Shown: positions 7,277 through 16,730, counted from the first letter of the stretch. The stretch: 64,000 bases of DNA from Agrobacterium sp. RAC06 (GCF_001713475.1 NZ_CP016499.1:1612001-1676000), one strand, 5' to 3'. Translations and numbers: made by a program. Notes: generated by a model from the sequence alone, not told the origin.

Positions 7277-9814
7277 ATGAAGCCAAACACCCGTCATGCC
7301 CTGCTGGCCGCATCCGCGGCACTCTTCGTTGTCGTGGCGTTTCCCGTCAGCGCAGAGACCGATGTCGCTGGCGTCACCGCGGCGGTCAATCCCGATGCAA
7401 GCACCATCGACCGCGCTGGCAAGACGCGCCTGATCTCGCTCGGCGACCCCGTGATCCGCAATCACCGCATCGAGACGAGTGGTGCCGGCCTTGTGCAGAT
7501 CCTGCTGGCCGACGGCACCTCGTTCACGGTCGGTCCGAACTCGTCCGTGGTGATCGACAGCTTCGTCTATGATCCGGAGAAGAACACGGCTGCGCTGGCG
7601 GCGACCATGAGCAAGGGGGCGCTGCGCTTCATCGGCGGCAAGGCATCGAAGGCGAGCGGCAATGTAACGATCAAGACGCCGATCGGTACGGCCGGCATCC
7701 GTGGCGCGGTGGTCGACATCAACCTCAGCGGCCAGACGTCCGACGACCAGCCCCTGCCACCGCACATGACGCTGGTCTATGGCAAGGAAGTGCAGCTCAC
7801 CGGCAATGGCGCGCCGCAGCGGCTGTTCAAACAGGGCTTCTCCATCGTTGCCGGCGACGGACAGCCGCGCGTCCAGCGCACCCCGCCGCAATGGGTGAGC
7901 GGGCTGCAGCAGGTGCTCGCCGGCCGGCCTGGCCAGAGCGGTGGCGCGAGCAATGCGCCGACGGAGCAGACAGTGGCCAGCAGCCCGGTTGCCGAGAGCA
8001 ATTCTGCCCAGTTGCCTTCGGATAACGCCATCCCCGTGCCAACACCGCGCCCGATCGTGACGACACCGGTCGAAGAGGTGGCGAGTGCGTCGCAGCGGGA
8101 TGTGGGGACAAGGCCGCAGGTGCCGGGCAGCAACGATAATGGTAACGGCGGCGGTGGTACCGACAATGCGGAGACTGCGGTTTCCGTGCTCTCGCCGAAG
8201 GAAAATTCCGGAGGCATTGGCTCCAGTGGGCCGAGGCTTACTGCATCGCGCGGGACACTCACCCGCAACGCTGACGGGACACTGAGCGGGACCGATGGTG
8301 ACAACAACAGCTTCACCCTGCCGGCGCTGAGCGCGACCAGCGTCTTCACCGAGCGCAACGTTTCGGCCGCGGTCAACGGCACAGCCGTGAGCGGTACGGC
8401 CTATACCGGAAGCGGTGGTTTCTTCACCTATATGCTGACGGCCGGCAACGACGATCCCAAGGCCTTCTACGTCATCGGCGGCACGCCTGCCGATGCACGG
8501 GTAACACTCTCGACCGGGGAAATCCTGTCCTATGTGCTGGAACCGGATCTGCTTGCTGCGCTGACGAATGGCAGTGGCACAACGATCCCGTTCACCGGCA
8601 GTTTCGACGCGGGCAGCGACGCAGCCGTGGTGAGCGATCTTCTCATAAGCGGAGTGTCGGATACCAGTGACGGCGTCATAGGACGTGCGCTACAGGCATC
8701 GCTCGTCATCAGCGGCACTGGAGCCGGCCAGCAGAGTGCCATCAATGTCTTTAGCGGTAGCGTCGAGTCCTTGTCCGGCGGGGGATATGGCCTCGTTGCT
8801 TCGACAGCGGGATCGATCCGCACCAATGCAATCGAGCTCGCCGAGAACAGCCAGGGTCAGGCCGGGAGTATTGGCTCGACCGCCGGGAAGGATCACTTCC
8901 TCGGTTCAAACGGCGAGTATCTGGTGATCGGGTCGGGATCGATCGGCGCAACAGAATTCGGCGATCCTGCTCCCGCTTTTCAGGGCTACGAGCAGGTACA
9001 TGTTGCGAGCCGTGACGACACGGCAACTGTTTCAGGCAGTCGCACATTCAGCGGGAATGTTGACGGCTTCTCCTCCGCCGTGATCCGGCAGTGGGGCAGC
9101 AACAATCTGACGCGCGGCAGCTTCAGCCTCAACTTCGACAATGCTGCGGGCACATTCACCGGGGGCATCAGCACGGGCGGCGGCAGCTACTTCGCCGAAT
9201 TCTACGGAGAAGCCGACCGATCCTATTTGTCCGACCAAGTGATTGCCGGAACCAATTCAAAGGACGGCGCCTATATGGTGTCGTCTGCCGTGGTGCCGGC
9301 GAAGATCTTCAACAACAGTACCAGCTCCACAATCTGCAATGCCTGTGAATTCATGACCTGGGGCTGGTGGGGTCGCAATGTCTATGGCGAAGTCAACTAC
9401 ACGGTCCATCTCGGCAACTGGATCATCGGCAAACAGCCTGAGAACAGCGCCTTGCCGACCTCCGGCACCGCCACCTATAACGGCAATGCCGTAGGGACGG
9501 TCGTCAATGGCAGCGCCCAATATATCGCTACGGGGACAATGACCTCGACGATGGATTTCGGCGCGCGGTCAGGGACAGTTTCTGTGTCCAACTATGACAG
9601 CAAGAGCTTCAGCGCCGGGGTGAACTTCGGCAGCGGCGCGGCGACTTTCAGCGGCAACGTGACGAGCGGCGTTGCCTCGGGCAGCGTCACCGGCGCCTTC
9701 GCCGCCAACGGCACCGATCCCGTCAAGGGCATCATGGGCAACTTCACGGTAACGGACGGCAGCTGGGAGTCGACCGGGATCTTCGCAGGCAGCACGACAG
9801 GCGTCGTTCCGTGA
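7277..9814 (+). CDS. FecR-domain exported protein with TbpB-like C-terminal barrel, possible Slam-type cargo
   Basis: 845 residues. Start at 7277 follows 'taggagc', a good ribosome site. A Sec signal ends at 'FPVSAETD'; no lipobox cysteine is present. Residues of about 45-150 match the FecR domain ('DGTSFTVGPNSSVVIDSF', 'TPIGTAGIRGAVVDI'). A Pro/Ser/Gly/Asn-rich linker covers about 200-330. The rest is Gly/Ser/Thr-rich beta sequence. A 'CNAC' motif at residues 687-690 is followed by 'EFMTWGWW', and the last 120 residues ('TMDFGARSGTVSVSNYD' and following) look like a transferrin-binding-protein-type small barrel, the domain that marks cargo of Slam-like barrels. The stop overlaps the cyclase start. 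FecR call is firm; the C-terminal assignment is tentative. Confidence 0.75.
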   Translation: MKPNTRHALLAASAALFVVVAFPVSAETDVAGVTAAVNPDASTIDRAGKTRLISLGDPVIRNHRIETSGAGLVQILLADGTSFTVGPNSSVVIDSFVYDPEKNTAALAATMSKGALRFIGGKASKASGNVTIKTPIGTAGIRGAVVDINLSGQTSDDQPLPPHMTLVYGKEVQLTGNGAPQRLFKQGFSIVAGDGQPRVQRTPPQWVSGLQQVLAGRPGQSGGASNAPTEQTVASSPVAESNSAQLPSDNAIPVPTPRPIVTTPVEEVASASQRDVGTRPQVPGSNDNGNGGGGTDNAETAVSVLSPKENSGGIGSSGPRLTASRGTLTRNADGTLSGTDGDNNSFTLPALSATSVFTERNVSAAVNGTAVSGTAYTGSGGFFTYMLTAGNDDPKAFYVIGGTPADARVTLSTGEILSYVLEPDLLAALTNGSGTTIPFTGSFDAGSDAAVVSDLLISGVSDTSDGVIGRALQASLVISGTGAGQQSAINVFSGSVESLSGGGYGLVASTAGSIRTNAIELAENSQGQAGSIGSTAGKDHFLGSNGEYLVIGSGSIGATEFGDPAPAFQGYEQVHVASRDDTATVSGSRTFSGNVDGFSSAVIRQWGSNNLTRGSFSLNFDNAAGTFTGGISTGGGSYFAEFYGEADRSYLSDQVIAGTNSKDGAYMVSSAVVPAKIFNNSTSSTICNACEFMTWGWWGRNVYGEVNYTVHLGNWIIGKQPENSALPTSGTATYNGNAVGTVVNGSAQYIATGTMTSTMDFGARSGTVSVSNYDSKSFSAGVNFGSGAATFSGNVTSGVASGSVTGAFAANGTDPVKGIMGNFTVTDGSWESTGIFAGSTTGVVP

Positions 9815-12045
9815 CCAAGGCAGCCGGAGGCCTGCGCCCCGAACAGAGACAAGGGCGGCCGACATCACGCCGCCTGTCTTCCTCGCAGCGCCGCAAGTTC
9901 GGCGTCGTGCTGGTCGGCCTTGCAGCGCTCATGATGGTCATTCTCGGCCACGCAGCTTTCTCCTCCCAGGCCTTTCGGCTCACGGCGCTGGTCTTCGACA
10001 CCTATCAGGTGATGAAACCGCGTGACGCGACTGATCCACCGGTTGCGGTCATCGACATCGACGAAGTGTCGATCGGCAAGCTCGGACAATGGCCCTGGTC
10101 GCGCGGCACTGTGGCCGAGATGGTGACCAAGGCAAGCGGTCTTGGCGCGGCAGCCATCGGCTTCGACATCGTGTTTTCCGAGCCGGACCGGACGGCACCG
10201 GCGCGGCTCGTCGAGGCGATGCGGCGCCAGGGGATCGCCATCGACATCGGCGCCGACCTGCCGGACCCGGACGCCCAGCTGGCCGACGCGGTCGCCTCGA
10301 ACGCCGTGGCGCTCGGGATCGCGCTCAGCAACGAGACCACCGCGCCGGTACCGGAGCCGAAGGCGGGGTTCTCGTTTCTCGGACCTGATCCGCGGGCGCG
10401 GCTCACACCCTATTCAGGCGCCTTGTCCAACCTCTCCGCGTTGACCGAACGCGCAACCGCAATGGGCTATTTTTCCTTCCCGCCGACGCCTGACAACATC
10501 ATCCGCACCTTTCCACTCGTCTCCATGAGCGGCGACCGGCTCTACCCGGCCCTTTCGATCGAGGCGCTGAGGATCGCACAAGAGGAGGGCTCCTTCATCC
10601 TGCGCTCCGCAGGCGCGGAAGACGGCTCGGCCTTCACCGACTTGAGGGTCGGTGCGCTCGATGTGCCGCTCTCGGCCGACGGCGAGATCTGGATCTACTA
10701 TTCCGGCCTTCCGAACATGCCGGTGATTTCCGCCGCCGATCTCTTCGATCCGGAGAAGGCCGAAACATTGGCAGGGCTGATCCAGGGACGCATCATGCTG
10801 GTCGGCACAAGTGCGGTGGGACTGCGCGATATCGTGGCGACCCCGGTCGACCCCGCCATGCCGGGCGTCAAGGTGCATGCCGAGATCATCGACCAGATCG
10901 CCAGCGGGGTATTCCTTCAGCGGCCCGACTGGATCATGGGGGCAGAACGGGCGGCAGCTGTTATCGTCGGCCTGATCCTGCTGACGGTCCTTGCAACAGC
11001 CGCGCCGGCCGTTTCGGTGGTGACGGGCCTGCTGCTGGCCGGACTTGTCGCCAGCGGATCCTGGCTTGCCTTTTCCCGGGCGTTCACGCTTTTCGATCCG
11101 TTGCTACCACTTTTCGCCCTCGGCGCGGTGTTGCTGACAGCGTTGCCGCTGCTCCTGATGCTCACCCATCGGGAGAAACGCTTCGTACGTGAAAGCTTCG
11201 GCCGCTATCTGTCGCCGACCCTGGTCGAACGCCTGTCTGAAAACCCAGAAGGTCTTACGCTGGGCGGCGAGGACCGCGAACTCACGATTCTCTTTTCCGA
11301 CATCAGAGGCTTTACCGGCCTCTCCGAAAAATTGACGCCGACCGAGCTCACCGGGCTGCTCAACAACTTCCTGACGCCCATGACCGACGTGCTTTTGGAG
11401 CGCGAGGCGACGATCGACAAATATATCGGCGATGCGATCATGGCCTTCTGGAACGCGCCGCTCGACATTGCGGAGCATCCGCAGAAGGCGTGTCTGGCGG
11501 CGCTCGACATGGTCTCAGCCCTCGACCGGCTCAACCGCGAGAGCGGCATGAACCTCAAGATCGGCATAGGTCTCAACTCCGGCATGGCCTGTGTCGGCAA
11601 TCTCGGCTCCGACCAACGCTTCAGCTATTCCTGCCTCGGCGACAGCGTCAATCTTGCGTCGCGCGTCGAGGGCATGACCAAGCTTTACGAGGTCTCGATC
11701 CTGGTGACGGAGGATGTCAGAGCGCGGACGAAAGGGCTGGTCTTCGCCGAAGTCGACCGGGTGCGTGTCGTGGGGCGGCAGGCGCCGGTGACGCTGCATG
11801 CGCTGCTCGGTGCCGCCGATGCGAAGAGCTCGGATCAGGCTGATCTGCTACAAGCCCACGCGGCTTTCATCGCTGCCTGGCAGGCGGGCGATCTCGGAAC
11901 TGCACGCAACCTGCTGAAAGACCTCCTGACACTGCCGCAGAACACGCTCTCCGGCACGCACAGGCTCTACAGTGAGCGGCTCGCCATGCTACCAGAAACC
12001 GCTCCAGAAGACTGGGATGGCGTGTTTACCGCGAGCCGCAAGTAA
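9811..12045 (+). CDS. CHASE2-domain class III adenylate cyclase
   Basis: 744 residues, GTG start at 9811 overlapping the upstream stop (GTGA), so translation is coupled to the FecR-domain gene. One transmembrane helix (about residues 30-50) leads to a periplasmic CHASE2 sensor (about 60-375), then three transmembrane helices (about 385-455) and a cytoplasmic catalytic domain (about 485-670). Catalytic parts are present: metal-binding Asp in 'LFSDIRGFT' and in 'YIGDAIMAFW', the adenine-selecting Lys in 'DKYIGD', and 'GDSVNLASR' with the transition-state Asn and Arg. It should therefore make cAMP from ATP in response to an envelope signal. The convergent SulP genes end 6 bases away and carry cyclic-nucleotide-binding domains. 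Confidence 0.9.
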   Translation: MTKAAGGLRPEQRQGRPTSRRLSSSQRRKFGVVLVGLAALMMVILGHAAFSSQAFRLTALVFDTYQVMKPRDATDPPVAVIDIDEVSIGKLGQWPWSRGTVAEMVTKASGLGAAAIGFDIVFSEPDRTAPARLVEAMRRQGIAIDIGADLPDPDAQLADAVASNAVALGIALSNETTAPVPEPKAGFSFLGPDPRARLTPYSGALSNLSALTERATAMGYFSFPPTPDNIIRTFPLVSMSGDRLYPALSIEALRIAQEEGSFILRSAGAEDGSAFTDLRVGALDVPLSADGEIWIYYSGLPNMPVISAADLFDPEKAETLAGLIQGRIMLVGTSAVGLRDIVATPVDPAMPGVKVHAEIIDQIASGVFLQRPDWIMGAERAAAVIVGLILLTVLATAAPAVSVVTGLLLAGLVASGSWLAFSRAFTLFDPLLPLFALGAVLLTALPLLLMLTHREKRFVRESFGRYLSPTLVERLSENPEGLTLGGEDRELTILFSDIRGFTGLSEKLTPTELTGLLNNFLTPMTDVLLEREATIDKYIGDAIMAFWNAPLDIAEHPQKACLAALDMVSALDRLNRESGMNLKIGIGLNSGMACVGNLGSDQRFSYSCLGDSVNLASRVEGMTKLYEVSILVTEDVRARTKGLVFAEVDRVRVVGRQAPVTLHALLGAADAKSSDQADLLQAHAAFIAAWQAGDLGTARNLLKDLLTLPQNTLSGTHRLYSERLAMLPETAPEDWDGVFTASRK

Positions 12046-12051
12046 AGGTCC

Positions 12052-14325
12052 TTACTCGTGCAGCGACTGCACCACGCGGTTGGCAATGGTGAGCCGCTCG
12101 GCGAGCGTGGTTGCGCAGAGGCGGTGGACGAGAAGCGCGAGCTCGGGGTCAGCCTGCTCGAGGTAACGCAGCTGGCGCCGGGCGAGGCGATAAACGGTCG
12201 AGGGCACCTCCGCCACGACATCGGCCGTGCGCGCGCCACCGCGATAGATGGCGATCTCGCCGAGCACGACGCCGGGCTTGACGGTTCTCAAACGCAGGCG
12301 CTTGCCGTTGGCGAGCACGGCCTCGACCTTGGCGCGGCCGGTCCAGAGCAGGAAGAGATCCTCCCCCGGTTCCCCCGCCCGGATGAAGCGGTCGCCTGGC
12401 TGGAGGCGGATTTCCTCCATCGAGGCGACCAGGTCCCTCAGCCGTGCGCTCGGACCAATGGTCTGGGCAAAGTAATCCTCGATATCCTGCCAGGTCTCTT
12501 CGCGGGCGATGTCTTGCAGTAGATTTTGCTCGCAATATTCGATGGCATGATCAAGATCGGGCTCGAGACGGAGGGCTGGGCCATGTGGCTCGCCGAGACC
12601 ATTGCGGCGGAGCGTAGCCTGGCTCTCGGATGACAGACCACTGAGGAGCAATTCAGCGCCAGCTTCTGCCAAGAGGTTGCGGATCTTGACGAAAGCAGCG
12701 GCTGCCGCAGCGTCCATGCCGCTGACGCGGCGGAAGTCGACGATTGCATGGCGCAGCGTGGGACGATGCTGGTCCTGCAAACGCCGGCGCACAGCCGCGA
12801 CCACCTGTTCCGCCGTCCCGAAGAACAGATACTCCTGGAGCTCCAGCACCTGGACCTGATCACCAACCGCATCCAGATGGCTTGTCTCGACGGGCGGGCG
12901 ATCCGTGCTGCTGCGGCGAGCATGCAGGGACGTGTCGCTGCGGATGACCGACAATCGCGCATAGTTGTAGACGAAGGACAGGATGGCGAGCGCAAGGCCT
13001 ATCATCATGCCGGTCAGGAAGCCGAAGACCAGCATGCAGAAGGGAATGGTGAGAATAACCAGCCATTCGTTGCGCGGAAGTTGGCGGCGCGCTCCCCAGA
13101 GCCATTCCTCCGCCATGTCATAGCCCAGTGTGATCATAAGGCCGGCAGCCACGAAGGTAGGCATGGCACCGGCGAGTTGTCCGGCAAAGGGCAGCATCAA
13201 GACCAGTACCAGCGTGGTTGCTAAGCCTGGAAGGCGGCTTACACCGCCCATGCGGGTCGCAAGCATTGTCATGCTCATGCTGCTGAACCCCGGCGCGCCG
13301 CCGAAGCCGCCAACCAAGAGATTGGCGAACCCGGTGGTGCGCAATTCGCTATCGGCGTCGATCTCGCGTCGCGTGGCGACCTCCTGGCCACTCGTGTTCA
13401 GAAGAAGCCCGACCATACTGAGAAGCACGACGGAAGCGATGGCGGGCGCTGCGTGAATAACGGCAGACCAATCGGCATGCGTGAAGATGGCGATGGGCGA
13501 CGGCAGTTCGAGGCCGGCCTCAGCCGGCAGGGCGGGCAGCCAGTGGAAGCTCCGCGCTGTTTCAGCGTCCACGCCGAGGCCGATTAGCATCAGGTAAAAG
13601 AGGACTGCAGCCGCCAGCATGATGCCGGGGGCGACCAGCGGGCTCGAAGAGCGGCGAAGCGCAAAGTTTAAAATGAAAGCGAAGATCAGGGCAATGTGCA
13701 GATTTGCGATCGCCTGACGGCCATCCACCGTCGTGAACAAGTCGATGACCGGATACCCCGCGACAAGCATGTTTACGGCCCCCTGAATCATCAGGCATCC
13801 GGACCCCGCCAGGAACCCGGCAGTGACCGAGAAGGGCATGAAACGGACGAGCTTGCCGAAGCCGAATGCGCCCGACAGCACGAAGACGAGACCGGTTGCG
13901 ACCGCACTGGCGCCGAGGACGGCGAAGGCGGTCATGATGCGCACATCTTCCGGCGCATCCATCAACGAGGGAGAGGCCAGTGCGGCTGCAATCGCGGCAG
14001 CCAGAATAGCGACATTCGGCTTGCGCACCTGGCCGATGCTCGTCGGGTAACGACTGCCGAGCGCGATGACGAGCGTGAGCAGGACGCTGGACATCAGGAT
14101 TGCGCCGACGCCCATGCCGAAGCCGGTGGAAACGGAGCCGGTGAAGATGAGGGCGGCAAAGGCGATACTTGTACCGAGGCCATCGATGCCGGCAATCACC
14201 GCGAACAGCAGCGGCGCAATGAGACCGGTGAGCCTCGCCATGCGAGGCCGCATGGATCTCTCCGGCGCAGTCTCGGCCGGCAGTCTGTCCGGCTTTTGCG
14301 GATACGAGGCGTCCTGTAGCATCAC
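12052..14325 (-). CDS. SulP-family anion transporter with STAS and cyclic-nucleotide-binding domains (downstream copy)
   Basis: 757 residues. An N-terminal SulP membrane domain (about residues 35-430, 'FAVIAGIDGLGTSIAFAALI') is followed by a STAS domain (about 470-590, 'VDFRRVSGMDAAAAAAFVKI') and a C-terminal cyclic-nucleotide-binding domain (about 620-745). The phosphate-binding cassette 'GEIAIYRGGARTADV' retains the Gly-Glu and Arg that hold a cyclic nucleotide. It lies 14 bases after the upstream paralog and is presumably co-transcribed with it. The substrate (sulfate, bicarbonate, dicarboxylate or other anion) cannot be told from sequence. Gating by cAMP from the adjacent cyclase is inference. 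Confidence 0.88.
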   Translation of the reverse strand: MMLQDASYPQKPDRLPAETAPERSMRPRMARLTGLIAPLLFAVIAGIDGLGTSIAFAALIFTGSVSTGFGMGVGAILMSSVLLTLVIALGSRYPTSIGQVRKPNVAILAAAIAAALASPSLMDAPEDVRIMTAFAVLGASAVATGLVFVLSGAFGFGKLVRFMPFSVTAGFLAGSGCLMIQGAVNMLVAGYPVIDLFTTVDGRQAIANLHIALIFAFILNFALRRSSSPLVAPGIMLAAAVLFYLMLIGLGVDAETARSFHWLPALPAEAGLELPSPIAIFTHADWSAVIHAAPAIASVVLLSMVGLLLNTSGQEVATRREIDADSELRTTGFANLLVGGFGGAPGFSSMSMTMLATRMGGVSRLPGLATTLVLVLMLPFAGQLAGAMPTFVAAGLMITLGYDMAEEWLWGARRQLPRNEWLVILTIPFCMLVFGFLTGMMIGLALAILSFVYNYARLSVIRSDTSLHARRSSTDRPPVETSHLDAVGDQVQVLELQEYLFFGTAEQVVAAVRRRLQDQHRPTLRHAIVDFRRVSGMDAAAAAAFVKIRNLLAEAGAELLLSGLSSESQATLRRNGLGEPHGPALRLEPDLDHAIEYCEQNLLQDIAREETWQDIEDYFAQTIGPSARLRDLVASMEEIRLQPGDRFIRAGEPGEDLFLLWTGRAKVEAVLANGKRLRLRTVKPGVVLGEIAIYRGGARTADVVAEVPSTVYRLARRQLRYLEQADPELALLVHRLCATTLAERLTIANRVVQSLHE

Positions 14326-14339
14326 GAGCGTCGACGTCC

Positions 14340-16655
14340 TTACTCGTGCAGAGACTGCACCACGCGGTTGGCAATGGTGAGCCGCTCGGCGAGCGTGGTT
14401 GCGCAGAGGCGGTGGACGAGAAGCGCCAGCTCGGGGTCTGCCTGTTCAAGATAACGCAGCTGGCGCCGGGCCAGGCGATAGACGGTCGAGGGAACTTCGG
14501 CCACGACATCTGCCGTGCGTGGTCCACCGCGATAGATGGCGATCTCGCCGAGCACGACGCCGGGCTTGACGGTTCTCAAACGCAGGCGCTTGCCATTGGC
14601 GAGCACGGCCTCGACCTTGGCGCGGCCGGTCCAGAGCAGGAAGAGATCCTCTCCCGGTTCCCCCGCCCGGATGAAGCGGTCGCCCGGCTGCAGGCGGATT
14701 TCCTCCATCGAGGCGACCAGGTCCTTCAGCCGTGCGCTCGGACCAATGGTCTGGGCGAAATAGTCCTCGATATCCTGCCAGGTGTCTTCGCGACTGATGG
14801 CGGCGATCAGCCGTTCCTCGCAGCGTTCCAGGGCATGGTCGAGGTCACGCTCCCGGCCGACGGAAGGGTCGGAGACGAAATCGATGCCGTTTCTGGCCAG
14901 GGCTTGCTCGATCTCGGGCGAGAGGCTGCTGAAGACGAGCTCGACCTCGCTTCCGGCCAGCAGGTTGCGGATCTTCACGAAGGTGGCGGCAGCGGCCGCA
15001 TCCATGCCGCTGACGCGGCGGAAATCGATGACGACGAAGCGCAGCGACAGGCGGCTGCGATCCTGCTGGCGGCGGCGTATCGCCTCTATGATCTGTTCTG
15101 CCGTGCCGAAGAACAGGAATTCCTGCAGTTCAAGGACCTGGACCTGCTCGCCTTCCAGCTCGATCAGGCTGTTTTCTGCCGGCGGTCGGTCGATGCTGCT
15201 CTTGCGTTCGCGTAGCGAAGCGTTGACGCGGATGACCGAGAGACGGGCATAGTTGTAGACGAAGCTGGCGATGGACAGCGCAAGTCCAAGCGCCATGCCG
15301 CCCATGAAGCCGAAGGCTGCCATGCCGAGGGGAATGGCGAGGACGACCAGCCACTCCATGCGCGGCAGTTGGGTGCGCGTGCGCCACAGCCAGTCCTGGA
15401 TCAGCTCGACGCCGAGTGCGATCATCAGACCGGCTGCTACGAAAGTGGGCATGGCGCCGGCCAGTTCGCCGGCAAAGGGCAGCATCAGCGCCAGCATCAG
15501 GGCAGTCGCGATACCGACGGAACGGGCCTTCGCCCCCATGCGGTTTGCGAGCAGTGTCATCGACAGGCCGGTGAAGCCGGGCGCACCGCCGAAGCCGCCG
15601 GCAACGATATTGGCAATGCCGGTCGTGCGCAGTTCGGCATCGGCGTCGATCTCCTGGCGGGTGGCAACTTCGAGACCGCTGGTGTTGAGAAGCAGCCCGA
15701 CCATGCCGAGCAGCGCGACGGAAATGATCGCCGGCATAGCCTGCAGGACAACAGACCAATTGGCAGTAGAAACGATTTCAAGCGGTTGCGGGAGGGCAAA
15801 GCCCGGCCCTGAGGGCATGGCAGGCAGCCATTGCATTGCCCTCGCCTGCTCGCTGTCGACCCCGATCACCGCGAGCATGCCATAGAAGAGAAGACCGCCG
15901 CCAAGGAGGACGAGCGGCATGGTCAAAGGGCTCGTCGAGCGGCGCAGGGCAAAGACCATGACGATGGCGAAGACGACGGCGACATAGAGATTGGCGACCG
16001 CCTGCTGCCCCTCGGGGCGGACGAGAAGATCGACGAGGTTGCGGTCGCCGATGATCATCATCACCGCGCCCTGGATGAGCAGCCAGCCGGAGCCGGCGAG
16101 GAAACCGGCGACGACCGGATAGGGCATGAAGCGCACGAGCCGGCCGAAGCGGCCAAGGCCGAAGAGCCAGAAGACCACACCGGTGACCACGGCACTCGAT
16201 CCGAGAATGGCAAAGGCGGTGGCGACCTTGACCTCCTCGGGGGCCAGTTCGAGCTGCAGGGTCGCAGTTGCAATCGCGGTCGCAAGGATGGCGATGCTCG
16301 CTTCCTGCACCTGGCCGATGCTTGAGGGATAGCGGCTGCGCAGCGCAATCCACAGCGCCATGACGATGCTGGACATGAGGATGACGCCGACGCCCATGGA
16401 GAAGCCGGCAGCCAGCGGCCCGGCAAAGATCAGCGCGGCGAAGGCGATGCTGGTGCCGAGGCCATCGATGCCGGCGATCAGTGCAAACAGCACGGGAGCG
16501 ACATAGCGCCTCGCCGCGCTCGGAACAGGATAACGCCATGCACGCTGCCGTGGGACGACATCGACCGCGGTCTTGCGATCCGGGGCGGGCGCTGGATTGT
16601 GGATGTTCACGGCTTTTCCTGCTCTTGAAAAGGCATTCGCCGCCGGGGACGACAT
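14340..16655 (-). CDS. SulP-family anion transporter with STAS and cyclic-nucleotide-binding domains (upstream copy)
   Basis: 771 residues, first gene of the two-gene SulP operon. It has the same order as its neighbour: SulP membrane domain (about residues 50-450), STAS (about 480-600, 'VIDFRRVSGMDAAAAATFV') and a cyclic-nucleotide-binding domain (about 635-760, 'GEIAIYRGGPRTADV'). The last 140 residues are almost identical to the neighbour, while the membrane and STAS domains differ clearly. An alternative GTG start at 16610 ('VNIHNPAPAPD') would drop 15 residues. Upstream lies the shared 15-bp motif at 16716-16730. Function as an anion transporter is from the family; the substrate is unknown. 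Confidence 0.88.
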   Translation of the reverse strand: MSSPAANAFSRAGKAVNIHNPAPAPDRKTAVDVVPRQRAWRYPVPSAARRYVAPVLFALIAGIDGLGTSIAFAALIFAGPLAAGFSMGVGVILMSSIVMALWIALRSRYPSSIGQVQEASIAILATAIATATLQLELAPEEVKVATAFAILGSSAVVTGVVFWLFGLGRFGRLVRFMPYPVVAGFLAGSGWLLIQGAVMMIIGDRNLVDLLVRPEGQQAVANLYVAVVFAIVMVFALRRSTSPLTMPLVLLGGGLLFYGMLAVIGVDSEQARAMQWLPAMPSGPGFALPQPLEIVSTANWSVVLQAMPAIISVALLGMVGLLLNTSGLEVATRQEIDADAELRTTGIANIVAGGFGGAPGFTGLSMTLLANRMGAKARSVGIATALMLALMLPFAGELAGAMPTFVAAGLMIALGVELIQDWLWRTRTQLPRMEWLVVLAIPLGMAAFGFMGGMALGLALSIASFVYNYARLSVIRVNASLRERKSSIDRPPAENSLIELEGEQVQVLELQEFLFFGTAEQIIEAIRRRQQDRSRLSLRFVVIDFRRVSGMDAAAAATFVKIRNLLAGSEVELVFSSLSPEIEQALARNGIDFVSDPSVGRERDLDHALERCEERLIAAISREDTWQDIEDYFAQTIGPSARLKDLVASMEEIRLQPGDRFIRAGEPGEDLFLLWTGRAKVEAVLANGKRLRLRTVKPGVVLGEIAIYRGGPRTADVVAEVPSTVYRLARRQLRYLEQADPELALLVHRLCATTLAERLTIANRVVQSLHE

Positions 16656-16715
16656 GCCGGCTCACCGACTGGTAGACGGCGCTGGCGTGGCGGGCAACGC
16701 GACCATCCGGATCGG

Positions 16716-16730
16716 CCCAAACTTGGCCGG
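16716..16730. promoter_or_regulatory. 15-bp motif shared by both operons of the cyclase/SulP cluster, copy 2
   Basis: Same 'cccaaacttggccgg' as at 5771-5785, 61 bases before the SulP start codon at 16655. It sits in the only promoter-length gap (16656-16809) upstream of the SulP operon. Its presence at both transcription units suggests a common regulator, which I cannot name. Confidence 0.45.
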
